Shown one piece after another: positions 8,129 through 14,929 of a stretch of 16,447 bases of DNA (position 1 is the first letter of the stretch; every line of letters starts with the position of its first letter). Location: positions 1 through 16,447 of the forward strand of contig DFFV01000069.1 in the NCBI GenBank assembly GCA_002371625.1, given 5' to 3'. A model generated the notes under the pieces. The model made no database searches. It saw nothing but the letters and a program-made list of their open reading frames with translations, and was not told the DNA's origin. A program made the position numbers and the translations under genes. The stretch comes from Ruminococcus sp. UBA3767. Its GTDB lineage: Bacteria; Bacillota; Clostridia; Oscillospirales; Ruminococcaceae.

Positions 8129-8170
8129 TATACGAAGTTGTTTACATAACAAAGAATCGAGGTAATGCCG

Positions 8171-8704
8171 GTGTCAAGAGCAATGGGATCACGTTACACC
8201 GTTGAATATTCTAAAGAGATGCAGGAATATTTTGAGTTTGTCAAGGACCTTCTTGACAGCGACGTGGTCAACGAGATGAAAAATTATCGTCACCATTACA
8301 GCGTGACTTGCTTTCAGCACAGCCTGAACGTTTCATATTATAACTATCTTGTCTGCAAAAAGCTCGGACTTGATGCAAGATCTGCCGCAAGGGCAGGACT
8401 GCTTCACGACCTGTTTTTATATGATTGGCGCACTAAGGAGAAAAAGCCGGGTGAAAAACCGCACGGCTTCACACATCCGCAGATCGCCCTTGAAAATGCA
8501 AAGGCACATTTTGATGTTGCAAAGCGTGAGGAGGATATGATAGTCAAGCACATGTGGCCTCTGACTGTCAAGCTGCCCAAGTATGCGGAAAGCTACGTTA
8601 TCGTTGCGATAGATAAGTATTCTGCTGCGCTTGAGATAAGCGTGCATCTTGGCAGACTTATGAAAAACAAAGCCAAGCAGATCAAAAACCGCAAGGCAAG
8701 CTGA
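8171..8704 (+). CDS. HD-domain phosphohydrolase
   Basis: This 177-residue protein carries the HD metal-dependent phosphohydrolase signature: H50 (FQHSLNVS), the HD pair H79-D80 (LLHDLFLYDW), H98, H102 and H127 (VKHMWPL), and D148 (VAIDKYSA). All metal ligands are present, so catalysis is likely; the substrate (nucleotide or other phosphate) is unknown. The start is placed at GTG 8171 because GAGGT (8159-8163) is 7 bases upstream; the ATG at 8165 in the same frame is only one base from that site and looks too close. The gene is alone between its own promoter and a terminator. The C-terminus is lysine-rich. Similar small HD proteins are common in Clostridia. Confidence 0.9.
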   Translation: MSRAMGSRYTVEYSKEMQEYFEFVKDLLDSDVVNEMKNYRHHYSVTCFQHSLNVSYYNYLVCKKLGLDARSAARAGLLHDLFLYDWRTKEKKPGEKPHGFTHPQIALENAKAHFDVAKREEDMIVKHMWPLTVKLPKYAESYVIVAIDKYSAALEISVHLGRLMKNKAKQIKNRKAS

Positions 8705-8716
8705 ATAAGCTGATAT

Positions 8717-8747
8717 GAGCCGATCTTTAATGGTCGGCTCTTTTTTT
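8717..8747 (+). terminator. Rho-independent terminator after the HD gene
   Basis: GAGCCGATC (8717-8725) pairs with GGTCGGCTC (8732-8740) over 9 bp including one T-G wobble, with a TTTAAT loop and seven T (8741-8747). Confidence 0.93.
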
Positions 8748-8769
8748 GCGAAAAAAATGAAAAAGGTAC

Positions 8770-8798
8770 TTTAAAAAAAGGGGAAAGTGTGTTATACT
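8770..8798 (+). promoter_or_regulatory. Probable extended -10 promoter for the CPBP-like gene
   Basis: TATACT (8793-8798) is preceded by TGT, giving an extended -10. A poor -35 (TTTAAA, 8770-8775) is 17 bases upstream. The start would be near 8805, just before the strong AGGAGGTGATC ribosome binding site, so the leader is very short. Confidence 0.65.
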
Positions 8799-8822
8799 GT
8801 AATAAGCTGAGGAGGTGATCGC

Positions 8823-9977
8823 TTGGGAGACAAGGATAAGTATCTGATAGATATTGCTCACGAAAAAACATATCAGAACCAGTTTGACGACTACCACAAG
8901 GAGTTTTCCAAGTGGAGAACCGATGAGGAAAACCCCTACGGCTACAATTTTGTGCACGATGTGCGTGAGCACACTTATGTCGACGGCGAAGGATACTTTC
9001 TGAAATCCGCTGAGGCTGCCGAGAGAAAGGCGCTTGTTAAGTGCATCTCGCTGCTGGGCGTTATCATGCTGATGATGACTGCGATAGACGCTATCGCCTC
9101 GATGATGTTTTACCGCTTGTTTCAGGATCCCGCCGCATACTCGATATATTTTTCAAGTATAAAATCAAACAGTATCAGCATCTCACCTTCGCTGACGCTT
9201 ATTTACGGGTGCATGATGCTGCTAAAGCACCTGCTCGGGCTTTGGCTGTTCATACACTTTACCAGGATACCCTCAAAGGTCGCCGTTCCGCTGCCAAAGG
9301 GCGCAAAGCTCTCAAAAAGCGGAATATTCCTGATGTTCGTGATAATGGTCTTCGGCAGAGTTTCAAACTATTTTCTGCATATTGTTTTCGGCTGGATAAA
9401 TATTGACGGCGTTTACTCGCTGATGATACACAACCCAGACGACCTTGTCAGTGACATTATTTATGTTGTATTCAACTGCATACTTGTGAGCATCGTTTCG
9501 GAGATACTTTTCAGAGGTGCGATAATGCAGACGTTCCGCCAGTTTGGCGACACATTTGCGATAATGATCTCAAGCATTGCGTTTTCGCTGACATTCTACG
9601 ATCTGTCCTCGATATTCTACGCTGTGCTGTGCTCGGCTGCGCTGGGACTTTTCACACTCAGGACAGGCTCGCTGAAATCTGCGATAATAATGCGTGTAAC
9701 TTCCGCCTGCGCAAGCTTTGCGCTTTCCTGCCTTGTGCTTGATAACTACTCAAGCGGCAGGATAGTTGAAGTGTTTATCAGTGCATTTATAATCGGTGTT
9801 GCTGCATTTATTTTCGCAAGGCTTATGTGCAACGGCAAGTGGGCATTCGTTATCAGAGATGACCCTTCCGAGATCACAAATGCCTCAAAGCTGAGGATAT
9901 TCTTTACGAATATCCCTACGGTGATCTGGCTGATAGGTGTACTGGGAATGATACTGCTGATAATGAGGTTCGTATGA
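8823..9977 (+). CDS. CPBP/CAAX-protease-like membrane protein lacking protease residues
   Basis: The gene starts with TTG at 8823, fixed by AGGAGGTGATC (8810-8820). The 384-residue protein has a charged cytoplasmic N-terminus (about 1-70), then several membrane helices (about 73-95, 122-147, 167-190, 210-225, 243-258, 262-278, 316-333, 364-382). The region 220-300 follows the CPBP (Abi) fold pattern: SEILFRGAIMQTF (226-238), a FSLTF segment (254-258) and TLRTGSLKSAIIMRV (278-292). The key residues differ: motif 1 is SExxxR (S226 instead of Glu), motif 2 lacks its His (F258), and motif 3 has Arg (R291) where His is expected. It is therefore probably not an active protease. Its stop overlaps tadA by ATGA, so the two are coupled. 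Confidence 0.82.
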   Translation: MGDKDKYLIDIAHEKTYQNQFDDYHKEFSKWRTDEENPYGYNFVHDVREHTYVDGEGYFLKSAEAAERKALVKCISLLGVIMLMMTAIDAIASMMFYRLFQDPAAYSIYFSSIKSNSISISPSLTLIYGCMMLLKHLLGLWLFIHFTRIPSKVAVPLPKGAKLSKSGIFLMFVIMVFGRVSNYFLHIVFGWINIDGVYSLMIHNPDDLVSDIIYVVFNCILVSIVSEILFRGAIMQTFRQFGDTFAIMISSIAFSLTFYDLSSIFYAVLCSAALGLFTLRTGSLKSAIIMRVTSACASFALSCLVLDNYSSGRIVEVFISAFIIGVAAFIFARLMCNGKWAFVIRDDPSEITNASKLRIFFTNIPTVIWLIGVLGMILLIMRFV

Positions 9978-10450
9978 TACAAAGTGACGAATATTACATG
10001 AAAAAAGCCCTTGAACTTGCAAGGGCGGCAGGCGGCGAGGGCGAAGTACCTGTCGGGGCGATAGTTGTAAAAAAGAGCACAGGCGAGATCGTCGGCTGCG
10101 GCTATAACAAGCGTGAAGGTTCAAAGTCGCCGCTTGCGCACGCTGAGATAACAGCGATAGATACGGCAAGCAAAAAGCTCGGCGGCTGGCGGCTTATCGA
10201 CTGCGAGCTGTTTGTAACATTAGAGCCTTGCCCGATGTGCGTTGGTGCGATAATCAATTCGAGGATAGAGCGTGTGGTCTTTGGGGCATACGATGCAAAG
10301 GCAGGCTCCTGCGGCTCGGTGATAGACCTGTTTGAGCTTCCCTACAACCACAAGCCCGAGCTTATCGGCGGAGTACTTGAAAGCGAATGCTCACAGGTGC
10401 TTTCCGACTTTTTCAAAAAGCTGAGAGAAACAAAAAGACAGAAGTCCTGA
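9974..10450 (+). CDS. tadA: tRNA-specific adenosine deaminase TadA
   Basis: TadA converts adenosine 34 to inosine in tRNA-Arg(ACG) and is normally essential. The 158-residue protein is a zinc-dependent cytidine/deoxycytidylate deaminase-fold enzyme: the zinc ligand H56 and catalytic E58 lie in HAEITAID, and C86 and C89 in EPCPMCVGAI. The C-terminal part (YDAKAGSCGSVIDLF) has the TadA look rather than that of a dCMP deaminase. The ATG overlaps the stop of the membrane gene in ATGA (9974-9977), with GAGG at 9965-9968. The stop codon lies in the loop of the downstream terminator. Confidence 0.95.
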   Translation: MIQSDEYYMKKALELARAAGGEGEVPVGAIVVKKSTGEIVGCGYNKREGSKSPLAHAEITAIDTASKKLGGWRLIDCELFVTLEPCPMCVGAIINSRIERVVFGAYDAKAGSCGSVIDLFELPYNHKPELIGGVLESECSQVLSDFFKKLRETKRQKS

Positions 10451-10470
10451 TAAGACTCCTGTCTTTATTT
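10432..10470. terminator. Bidirectional terminator between tadA and recR
   Basis: AAAGACAGAAGTC (10434-10446) pairs with GACTCCTGTCTTT (10454-10466) over 13 positions with one A-C mismatch and a CTGATAA loop. On the - strand the hairpin is followed by a T-rich run (TTTTTG, from 10436 down). On the + strand it runs into TTTATTTA. The tadA stop is in the loop, and the recR stop (TAA, 10469-10471) directly follows the stem. Confidence 0.85.
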
Positions 10471-11074
10471 ATGCCATTTCGTTTCTGTTTTTTATAGCCT
10501 CGTTGAGCGTTTCCTTATCGGCATACTCAAGGCTTCCGCCTACGGGCAGACCGAATGCGAGCCTTGTGACCTTAACGCCGAGCGGTTTGAGCAGCTTTGA
10601 GATATACATAGCCGTGCTTTCGCCCTCAACAGTGGGGTTAGTTGCCATAATGACCTCGGTTATGCCCTCAGGCTCGATACGCTTTAAAAGCTCGGTTATT
10701 TTCAGGTCCTGCGGTCCGATATTCTCCATCGGTGAAAGCAGACCGTGCAGCACATGATAGACTCCGTTAAACTCACGGGAGCCTTCAAATGCAGCAATAT
10801 CCTTAGGGCTTTCCACCACGCACACGAGTGAATGGTCACGCCTGCCGTTCTCACAGACACTGCATATATCCTTATCCGTGAAGTTCTGGCAGCGCTTGCA
10901 CAGGTGCACCCTGCTGTGAACAGCCGAGATAGCATCTGCGAATGCTTTTGCATCCTCGGCAGACATTGACATGACATGATAAGCCAGTCTTTGCGCCGAT
11001 TTCATGCCTATGCCGGGCAGCTTAGCGAACTGCTCGGTAAGCAGCACCAGCGGCAATGCATCAGACTGCGGCAT
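10469..11074 (-). CDS. recR: Recombination mediator RecR
   Basis: RecR acts with RecF and RecO to load RecA on gapped DNA. The 201-residue protein has the expected parts in order: an N-terminal helix-hairpin-helix (KLPGIGMKSAQRLAYHVM, about 18-35), a C4 zinc finger (C59, C62, C71, C74), and a TOPRIM domain starting with VCVVESPKD (E88). The GLLSPMENIGP segment follows, and a C-terminal LPVGGSLEYAD motif is present. Length is usual for the family. Its ATG follows the ybaB stop with a one-base gap (TGATATG), and I see no strong ribosome binding site, so translation is probably coupled. It is the last gene of the SRP RNA-dnaX-ybaB-recR unit. Confidence 0.97.
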   Translation of the reverse strand: MPQSDALPLVLLTEQFAKLPGIGMKSAQRLAYHVMSMSAEDAKAFADAISAVHSRVHLCKRCQNFTDKDICSVCENGRRDHSLVCVVESPKDIAAFEGSREFNGVYHVLHGLLSPMENIGPQDLKITELLKRIEPEGITEVIMATNPTVEGESTAMYISKLLKPLGVKVTRLAFGLPVGGSLEYADKETLNEAIKNRNEMA

Positions 11075-11075
11075 A

Positions 11076-11426
11076 TCAGAAAAGTCCCGGGAAAGAAACT
11101 CCGCCTGTGAGAGCCTTCATTTCCTCATCGCTTGTCTTATCAAGAGTTTCAACTGCCTGGTTGAATGCGCTCATGATAAGATCCTGAAGCATCTCAACAT
11201 CGTTAGGATCAACGACCTCAGGCTTGATATTGAGCTTGAGCACATTTCTCTTACCGTTGATAACTACCTCAACTACTCCGCCGCCTGCTGTACCTGTAAA
11301 CTCTCTCTGCTCCAGGTCTGCCTGCAGCTCGGTGATCTTATCCTGCATCTGCTGAGCCTGTCTGAGCATCTGATTCATATTGCTTGCCTGACCTTTGCCC
11401 ATACCCTGTGGTAATCTTGCTTTCAT
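11076..11426 (-). CDS. YbaB/EbfC nucleoid-associated protein
   Basis: This 116-residue DNA-binding protein belongs to the YbaB/EbfC family, which forms dimers and binds DNA. The family core is clear: a long N-terminal helix rich in Met and Gln (MNQMLRQAQQMQDKITELQ), the FTGTAGGGVVEVVINGKRNV sheet region, and a C-terminal helix (LQDLIMSAFNQAVET). The glycine- and methionine-rich first 15 residues are usual. The start has AAGGAG 8 bases upstream. The position between dnaX and recR is the classical bacterial arrangement. Confidence 0.95.
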   Translation of the reverse strand: MKARLPQGMGKGQASNMNQMLRQAQQMQDKITELQADLEQREFTGTAGGGVVEVVINGKRNVLKLNIKPEVVDPNDVEMLQDLIMSAFNQAVETLDKTSDEEMKALTGGVSFPGLF

Positions 11427-11445
11427 TTTAAAAACTCCTTAACAG

Positions 11446-13050
11446 TCAATTTTTTATTTCAACCTCAATACCGCTTGCCTTCGCCTTATCGAGAAGCTGA
11501 TTCGTTGGATCGTCAGCATCATCAGGCGCAGCCTTTTTGGCTGATTTGACCTTGATATTGAAAGTCTTTCCGTAATTCTCAAGCAGCACCTCGTTGATAA
11601 TGCTTGCATCGGACGAGGATTTGAACTTTTTCAGATAAATATCGCTCTGCACTATCAAAAACAGATCAGAGCCTTTGATAAATGCTACCGAGCCTTTCAG
11701 GAACGTACCCACCGCAGGTGATCTGTCCCTTATCATACTAACTATATCATTCCACTGTTTAAGCGGCCCGTCGTTATTCTCATTGAGCTGTTTAAGCTCG
11801 GGATCGTACTGCTTCGGCGGTTCTGCCGGTCTTGCCGCAGCATTTGGCTGCACCGCTGCAGCGCCGCCTGCGAGCCTGCTTTCAAGTGAAGCGATCCTTT
11901 TCATCAGTCCGCTCACCTCGGCAGGAGCTGCTGCCTGGACATTTCCCTCTGCGGCAGGTGAAGCTGCACCCGATGCTGAACACAGCCTGATGATAGTCAT
12001 TTCCATTTCTATACGTTTTGAGGTGCATTTAGCAAAGCGCTCATTACACTCCTGCAAAACGGTTATGCTTTTAAGTATCTCATCCAGCCTGAGCTTGTTA
12101 GCAAGTGCTTTGAGCCTTTCATACTCATCAGGCAGGCAGATAACGAGTTCCCTGCTGTTATCGACCGTTTTAACGAGCATAACGTTTCTCATCTGCACCA
12201 GCAGCTCGTTAGCCAGCACCTTCAGATCCTTACTCATCGAGTAGAGCTTGTCCACTATTTTCAGCGCCTCGGCGGCATCCTTATCGGCAATATGCTCTAT
12301 CATATCAAACAGGTAATCACGTCCTGCGATACCCGAAGCTCCCGAAACTACGTCCAGCGTAATATGGTCATCAAAAGCCACGCACTGATCCAGCAGTGAG
12401 AGCGCATCTCTCATTCCGCCGTCAGAAAGCCTTGCTATCATCGCAGCAGCGTCCTTTTCAAGCGTAAATCCCTCCTGCTGTGCGATAAACGTCAGCCTAT
12501 CGACAATATCCTCGGTGCGTATCCTATGAAAATCAAAGTGCTGACATCTTGAAACGATAGTAGCGGGCACTTTATGTATCTCGGTAGTTGCAAGTATAAA
12601 CTTGACGTGCTCGGGCGGCTCCTCCATAGTTTTCAAAAGCGCATTGAAAGCGCCTGCGGAGAGCATGTGCACCTCGTCTATTATATAGACCTTATACTTA
12701 CACATCTCAGGCGTATAAACAACGCCCTCACGCAGCTCTCTGATATCATCGACTCTTGAATTTGAAGCTGCATCTATCTCGATTATATCCGCCAGCGTAC
12801 CATTATCTGCTGCCTTACATATCTTACAATCAAGGCACGGCTCGCCGTCGTGGGGATTTTCGCAGTTTACTGCCTTTGCAAAAATTCTTGCGCAGGTAGT
12901 TTTGCCCGTTCCTCTTGAACCTGTAAACAGGTAGGCGTGGGCTGTTTTGCCTGTTTTGATCTGATTTTTGAGTGTAGTGGTTATATGCGGCTGAGAAACG
13001 ACATCGTCAAATGACATCGGACGCCATTTTCTGTATAAAGCCTGATACAT
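11446..13050 (-). CDS. dnaX: DNA polymerase III subunit gamma/tau DnaX
   Basis: DnaX is the clamp-loader ATPase of the replisome. The 534-residue protein has MYQALYRKWRPMSFDDVV at its start, Walker A GSRGTGKTT (44-52), four zinc cysteines (C63, C72, C75, C78), Walker B IIDEVHML (123-130), and the SRC motif (167-169) with the arginine finger. A low-complexity Ala/Pro linker (about 360-425) precedes the C-terminal polymerase-binding domain. The start at 13050 is chosen because AAGGAG (13060-13065) lies upstream and the family begins exactly there. The same frame stays open further upstream to 13188, but that DNA is the SRP RNA. I found no A AAA AAG slip site by eye, so separate gamma and tau forms are not evident. 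Confidence 0.96.
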   Translation of the reverse strand: MYQALYRKWRPMSFDDVVSQPHITTTLKNQIKTGKTAHAYLFTGSRGTGKTTCARIFAKAVNCENPHDGEPCLDCKICKAADNGTLADIIEIDAASNSRVDDIRELREGVVYTPEMCKYKVYIIDEVHMLSAGAFNALLKTMEEPPEHVKFILATTEIHKVPATIVSRCQHFDFHRIRTEDIVDRLTFIAQQEGFTLEKDAAAMIARLSDGGMRDALSLLDQCVAFDDHITLDVVSGASGIAGRDYLFDMIEHIADKDAAEALKIVDKLYSMSKDLKVLANELLVQMRNVMLVKTVDNSRELVICLPDEYERLKALANKLRLDEILKSITVLQECNERFAKCTSKRIEMEMTIIRLCSASGAASPAAEGNVQAAAPAEVSGLMKRIASLESRLAGGAAAVQPNAAARPAEPPKQYDPELKQLNENNDGPLKQWNDIVSMIRDRSPAVGTFLKGSVAFIKGSDLFLIVQSDIYLKKFKSSSDASIINEVLLENYGKTFNIKVKSAKKAAPDDADDPTNQLLDKAKASGIEVEIKN

Positions 13051-13065
13051 TTTTTCACACTCCTT

Positions 13066-13080
13066 AAAAAATCGATCCGA
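13066..13080 (-). terminator. Terminator formed by the SRP RNA closing helix
   Basis: On the - strand the SRP RNA ends in TCGGATCGAT (13080-13071), which pairs perfectly with ATCGATCCGA at the RNA's 5' side (13205-13196). It is followed at once by a T-run (13071-13066) and then by the dnaX ribosome binding site AAGGAG (13065-13060). The long-range helix plus U-tract looks like a terminator that leaks into dnaX, or a processing point. Confidence 0.65.
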
Positions 13081-13205
13081 CATATAGGCATGCAGGCGAA
13101 ACTGTGTCACACGAAACAGAATGCTTAATGCTGCTCGGTTCCCCGCCTGACATGGTTCACAGCGTTTCATTGCACAGGACCCGCACACCTATATCTCGGA
13201 TCGAT
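13072..13205 (-). ncRNA. ffs: Small SRP RNA (4.5S/scRNA type)
   Basis: The RNA component of the signal recognition particle, partner of Ffh. Read on the - strand, the invariant domain IV is present: GTCAGG, then CGG-GGAA-CCG (a GNRA tetraloop), then AGCAGC, within about 13120-13150. A long closing helix pairs 13180-13194 with 13082-13096 (15 bp, three G-T wobbles), and it continues after one G-G mismatch as a perfect 10-bp helix (13196-13205 with 13071-13080). The core of about 113 bases (13082-13194) is the size of the small Alu-less type. The exact processed ends are not visible. Its place directly before dnaX is the same as scRNA in Bacillus. It has its own promoter at 13253-13281. Confidence 0.93.
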
Positions 13206-13234
13206 GAGAGACATCAGATCGGTAAATAGCTGCT

Positions 13235-13254
13235 ATATTAAAAGCCTTTAATAT
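13235..13254. repeat. 20-bp palindrome over the SRP RNA transcription start
   Basis: ATATTAAA (13235-13242) and TTTAATAT (13247-13254) form a perfect 8-bp inverted repeat with a four-base centre. It covers the expected start point and touches the -10 box, so it could be an operator or a hairpin at the 5' end of the precursor. AT-rich chance is possible. Confidence 0.4.
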
Positions 13255-13281
13255 TATAACACATCTGCCCGAAAATTTCAA
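13253..13281 (-). promoter_or_regulatory. ffs: Promoter of the SRP RNA-dnaX-ybaB-recR unit
   Basis: On the - strand TTGAAA (13281-13276) and a perfect TATAAT (13258-13253) are 17 bases apart, with TGT directly before the -10 (extended -10). The expected start is near 13246, about 40 bases before the SRP RNA closing helix, so the 5' end is probably trimmed. Confidence 0.9.
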
Positions 13282-13290
13282 GTGTTTTCT

Positions 13291-13333
13291 AAAAAAACTT
13301 TCAGGCAGCCCGCTATTTTAAGCAAGCCGCCTG
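13291..13333 (-). terminator. Terminator after the CheX-like gene
   Basis: On the - strand CAGGCGGCTTGCT pairs with AGCGGGCTGCCTG (13333-13302) over 13 positions including G-T wobbles, with a TAAAAT loop. AAAG and a run of seven T (13297-13291) follow. The -35 box of the SRP RNA promoter begins only about 10 bases beyond. Confidence 0.85.
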
Positions 13334-13344
13334 TTTTAGCGCTA

Positions 13345-14229
13345 TTACTTATTGCAGATTATGAAATCCACTGTGCCGAACGGGAACTGCACGGGGATAC
13401 AGAAGCCTGATTTGCTGAAATCTATCGTAGTATCCTTGAGCACTTCCTGCGGGTTCATTGTAAGCTCAACACCGTACTCGTTAGACTCATTCACCGCAAA
13501 CAGTCCGTCAACTACGTTAAGGAACTCACCTATCGTAGCGTCAACGAAATCGTCTATCTCGGTAAACGTTTCCTTTGAGAATCTCTCGGCAAGGCCTTTA
13601 TATGCCTCGTCATCGGCTGCTATGCAAGCCACTGAGTTATAGCTTCCCGTAAATTCCTGCTTAACAAAATTCTTTATCTGATAATCTCTTACCATGTGCG
13701 ATTTGAGCGGTGTGAAGTCATCACCGATAAATCTGATGACATTCTTGAAAAGCAGCGTTACATAATCGGTATATATCCTTGCATTTTCAGCGCTGTCAAA
13801 ATGATAGAAATCATTTATAACTCTTGCCAGCACCTCATTCTGATTTTCGCTTATATCCTCATCAGAGAACTGCGTTTCAGCCTTATATGCATTTATAGCC
13901 TCTTCAAACTGCGAATTTGTGAGCACGCCGTTATTTACCAGCGTCTGTCCGAGCAGCAGATAATCTGTCGGCTGCTGAGAAAGCAGCTTTTCAACATCGT
14001 CGTTAGTCACATAGCCAAGCTCAACTGCGAGGTCACCAAAGCGCTTATCAACGCTCTGCTGAGTGATATTAACGTGCTCTACCTGCTGTGCTGTCATAAG
14101 TCCTGCATTTATAGCCAGAACGCCCAGACGCATACGGGTATTTTTCTTATCCTCTATTGCTGTTGTAAGGTCCTGCGAATTTACCAGGCCTTTATTGAGC
14201 AGATAACCGCCAAAAAACTGAGCAAACAT
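13345..14229 (-). CDS. CheX-like phosphatase with four MshEN-type N-terminal repeats
   Basis: The 294-residue protein has two parts. Residues 5-116 hold four repeats with an exact 29-residue period: the first Gly of each is G7, G36, G65, G94 and the second G14, G43, G72, G101. Repeats 2 (R34-Q57) and 3 (R63-Q86) fit the RLGxxLxxxG...Q pattern of the MshEN domain, a cyclic-di-GMP receptor made of two 24-residue motifs with a 5-residue spacer. Residues about 150-294 resemble CheX/CheC CheY-P phosphatases; the expected ExxN pair is E235-N238, with P260 at the expected distance. The start ATG abuts the receiver stop (TAAATG), with AAAGGAG 8-9 bases upstream. Likely job: signal-dependent dephosphorylation of the neighbouring receiver. 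Ligand binding and phosphatase activity are inference. No motility gene is in the window. Confidence 0.78.
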   Translation of the reverse strand: MFAQFFGGYLLNKGLVNSQDLTTAIEDKKNTRMRLGVLAINAGLMTAQQVEHVNITQQSVDKRFGDLAVELGYVTNDDVEKLLSQQPTDYLLLGQTLVNNGVLTNSQFEEAINAYKAETQFSDEDISENQNEVLARVINDFYHFDSAENARIYTDYVTLLFKNVIRFIGDDFTPLKSHMVRDYQIKNFVKQEFTGSYNSVACIAADDEAYKGLAERFSKETFTEIDDFVDATIGEFLNVVDGLFAVNESNEYGVELTMNPQEVLKDTTIDFSKSGFCIPVQFPFGTVDFIICNK

Positions 14230-14610
14230 TTACAAAACTCCTTTCGCAGCGTTCTCGAGGATCTTCTTAGCGTCCTCGTCTGTTATTGGCTTCTGAAGGA
14301 AATCGGCAGCGCCTGCTTTGAGAGCGTCCTTTAAATGTCCCTGAGTACCAACGGAAGAAGCCATAACTATCTTAGCATCGGGATGCTTTGCAATAATAGC
14401 CTTGAGCGCATCTATTCCCGTTACCTTAGGCATGATGATGTCCATAAAAACAACATCGGGGTCGCACTCATCGTATCTTTCGATAGCCTCAGCACCGTCA
14501 GCGGCTTCAAATATCTTGCCTACGCCCATTGCGGCGATAGCCATATTCAGCTTTTTGCGTGCGAACATTGAGTCGTCGCATATCAGAACAGTAAGATCCT
14601 GTAATGTCAT
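14230..14610 (-). CDS. Stand-alone CheY-like response regulator
   Basis: A 126-residue receiver domain with no output domain. The acidic pocket D12-D13 (CDDS), the phosphoacceptor D57 (VVFMDIIMP), S85/S86 (VMASSVG) and K107 (FLQKPI) are all present, so it should be phosphorylated by a histidine kinase encoded elsewhere. Stand-alone receivers act by binding a partner, as CheY does on the flagellar switch. Here the obvious partner is the CheX-like protein directly downstream, translated from an abutting ATG. The start is supported by AGGAGG 8 bases upstream. Whether it serves chemotaxis or another process cannot be told. Confidence 0.92.
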   Translation of the reverse strand: MTLQDLTVLICDDSMFARKKLNMAIAAMGVGKIFEAADGAEAIERYDECDPDVVFMDIIMPKVTGIDALKAIIAKHPDAKIVMASSVGTQGHLKDALKAGAADFLQKPITDEDAKKILENAAKGVL

Positions 14611-14647
14611 TGTAACTGCCTCCTAAACTTATTTTGGATACAATATG

Positions 14648-14676
14648 ATTATACCACAAAATCAAACAAAAATCAA
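14648..14676 (-). promoter_or_regulatory. Promoter for the receiver/CheX-like operon
   Basis: On the - strand TTGATT (14676-14671) and TATAAT (14653-14648) are 17 bases apart, and TGG precedes the -10 (extended -10). The start would be near 14641, giving a leader of about 30 bases with the AGGAGG site. Confidence 0.82.
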
Positions 14677-14745
14677 GTGCTTTTTCAAGTATTTTTATGT
14701 GTATTGCTACAAATTACGAGGGTGCAGTTTCGTCATTCTATAAAC

Positions 14746-14774
14746 TTGACAATAAGGGACAGATATGGTATAAT
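14746..14774 (+). promoter_or_regulatory. Consensus promoter for tRNA-Leu
   Basis: TTGACA (14746-14751), a 17-base spacer, and TATAAT (14769-14774) preceded by TGG: a perfect extended promoter. The start near 14781 leaves a leader of about 59 bases before the tRNA. It diverges from the receiver-gene promoter about 70 bases away. Confidence 0.92.
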
Positions 14775-14839
14775 AATTTGGTCAGCTTATGCCTTAAAGG
14801 ATACATATTTACGGGCTTTGAGCTATTATTCTATCTCAT

Positions 14840-14924
14840 CGGGGAATGGCGGAATTGGCAGACGCACATGACTCAAAATCATGCGCCGCAAGGCATGAGG
14901 GTTCAAGTCCCTTTTCCCCGACCA
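14840..14924 (+). tRNA. tRNA-Leu (anticodon CAA)
   Basis: An 85-base class II tRNA. The acceptor stem CGGGGAA (14840-14846) pairs with TTCCCCG (14914-14920), followed by A and an encoded CCA (14922-14924). The anticodon stem CATGA/TCATG flanks loop CTCAAAA, with anticodon CAA at 14874-14876, reading UUG. The long variable arm (GCC-GCAA-GGC) is typical of leucine tRNAs. The T loop reads TTCAAGT. Confidence 0.96.
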
Positions 14925-14929
14925 CATTG

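Noticed and set aside
11675..12244. 189-codon + strand open frame inside dnaX
   Set aside because: Antisense to conserved dnaX; Ser/Leu-rich shadow with no domain.
13051..13188. N-terminal extension of DnaX by 46 residues in the same open frame
   Set aside because: This DNA is the SRP RNA with its terminator; the AAGGAG site and family start both place DnaX at 13050.
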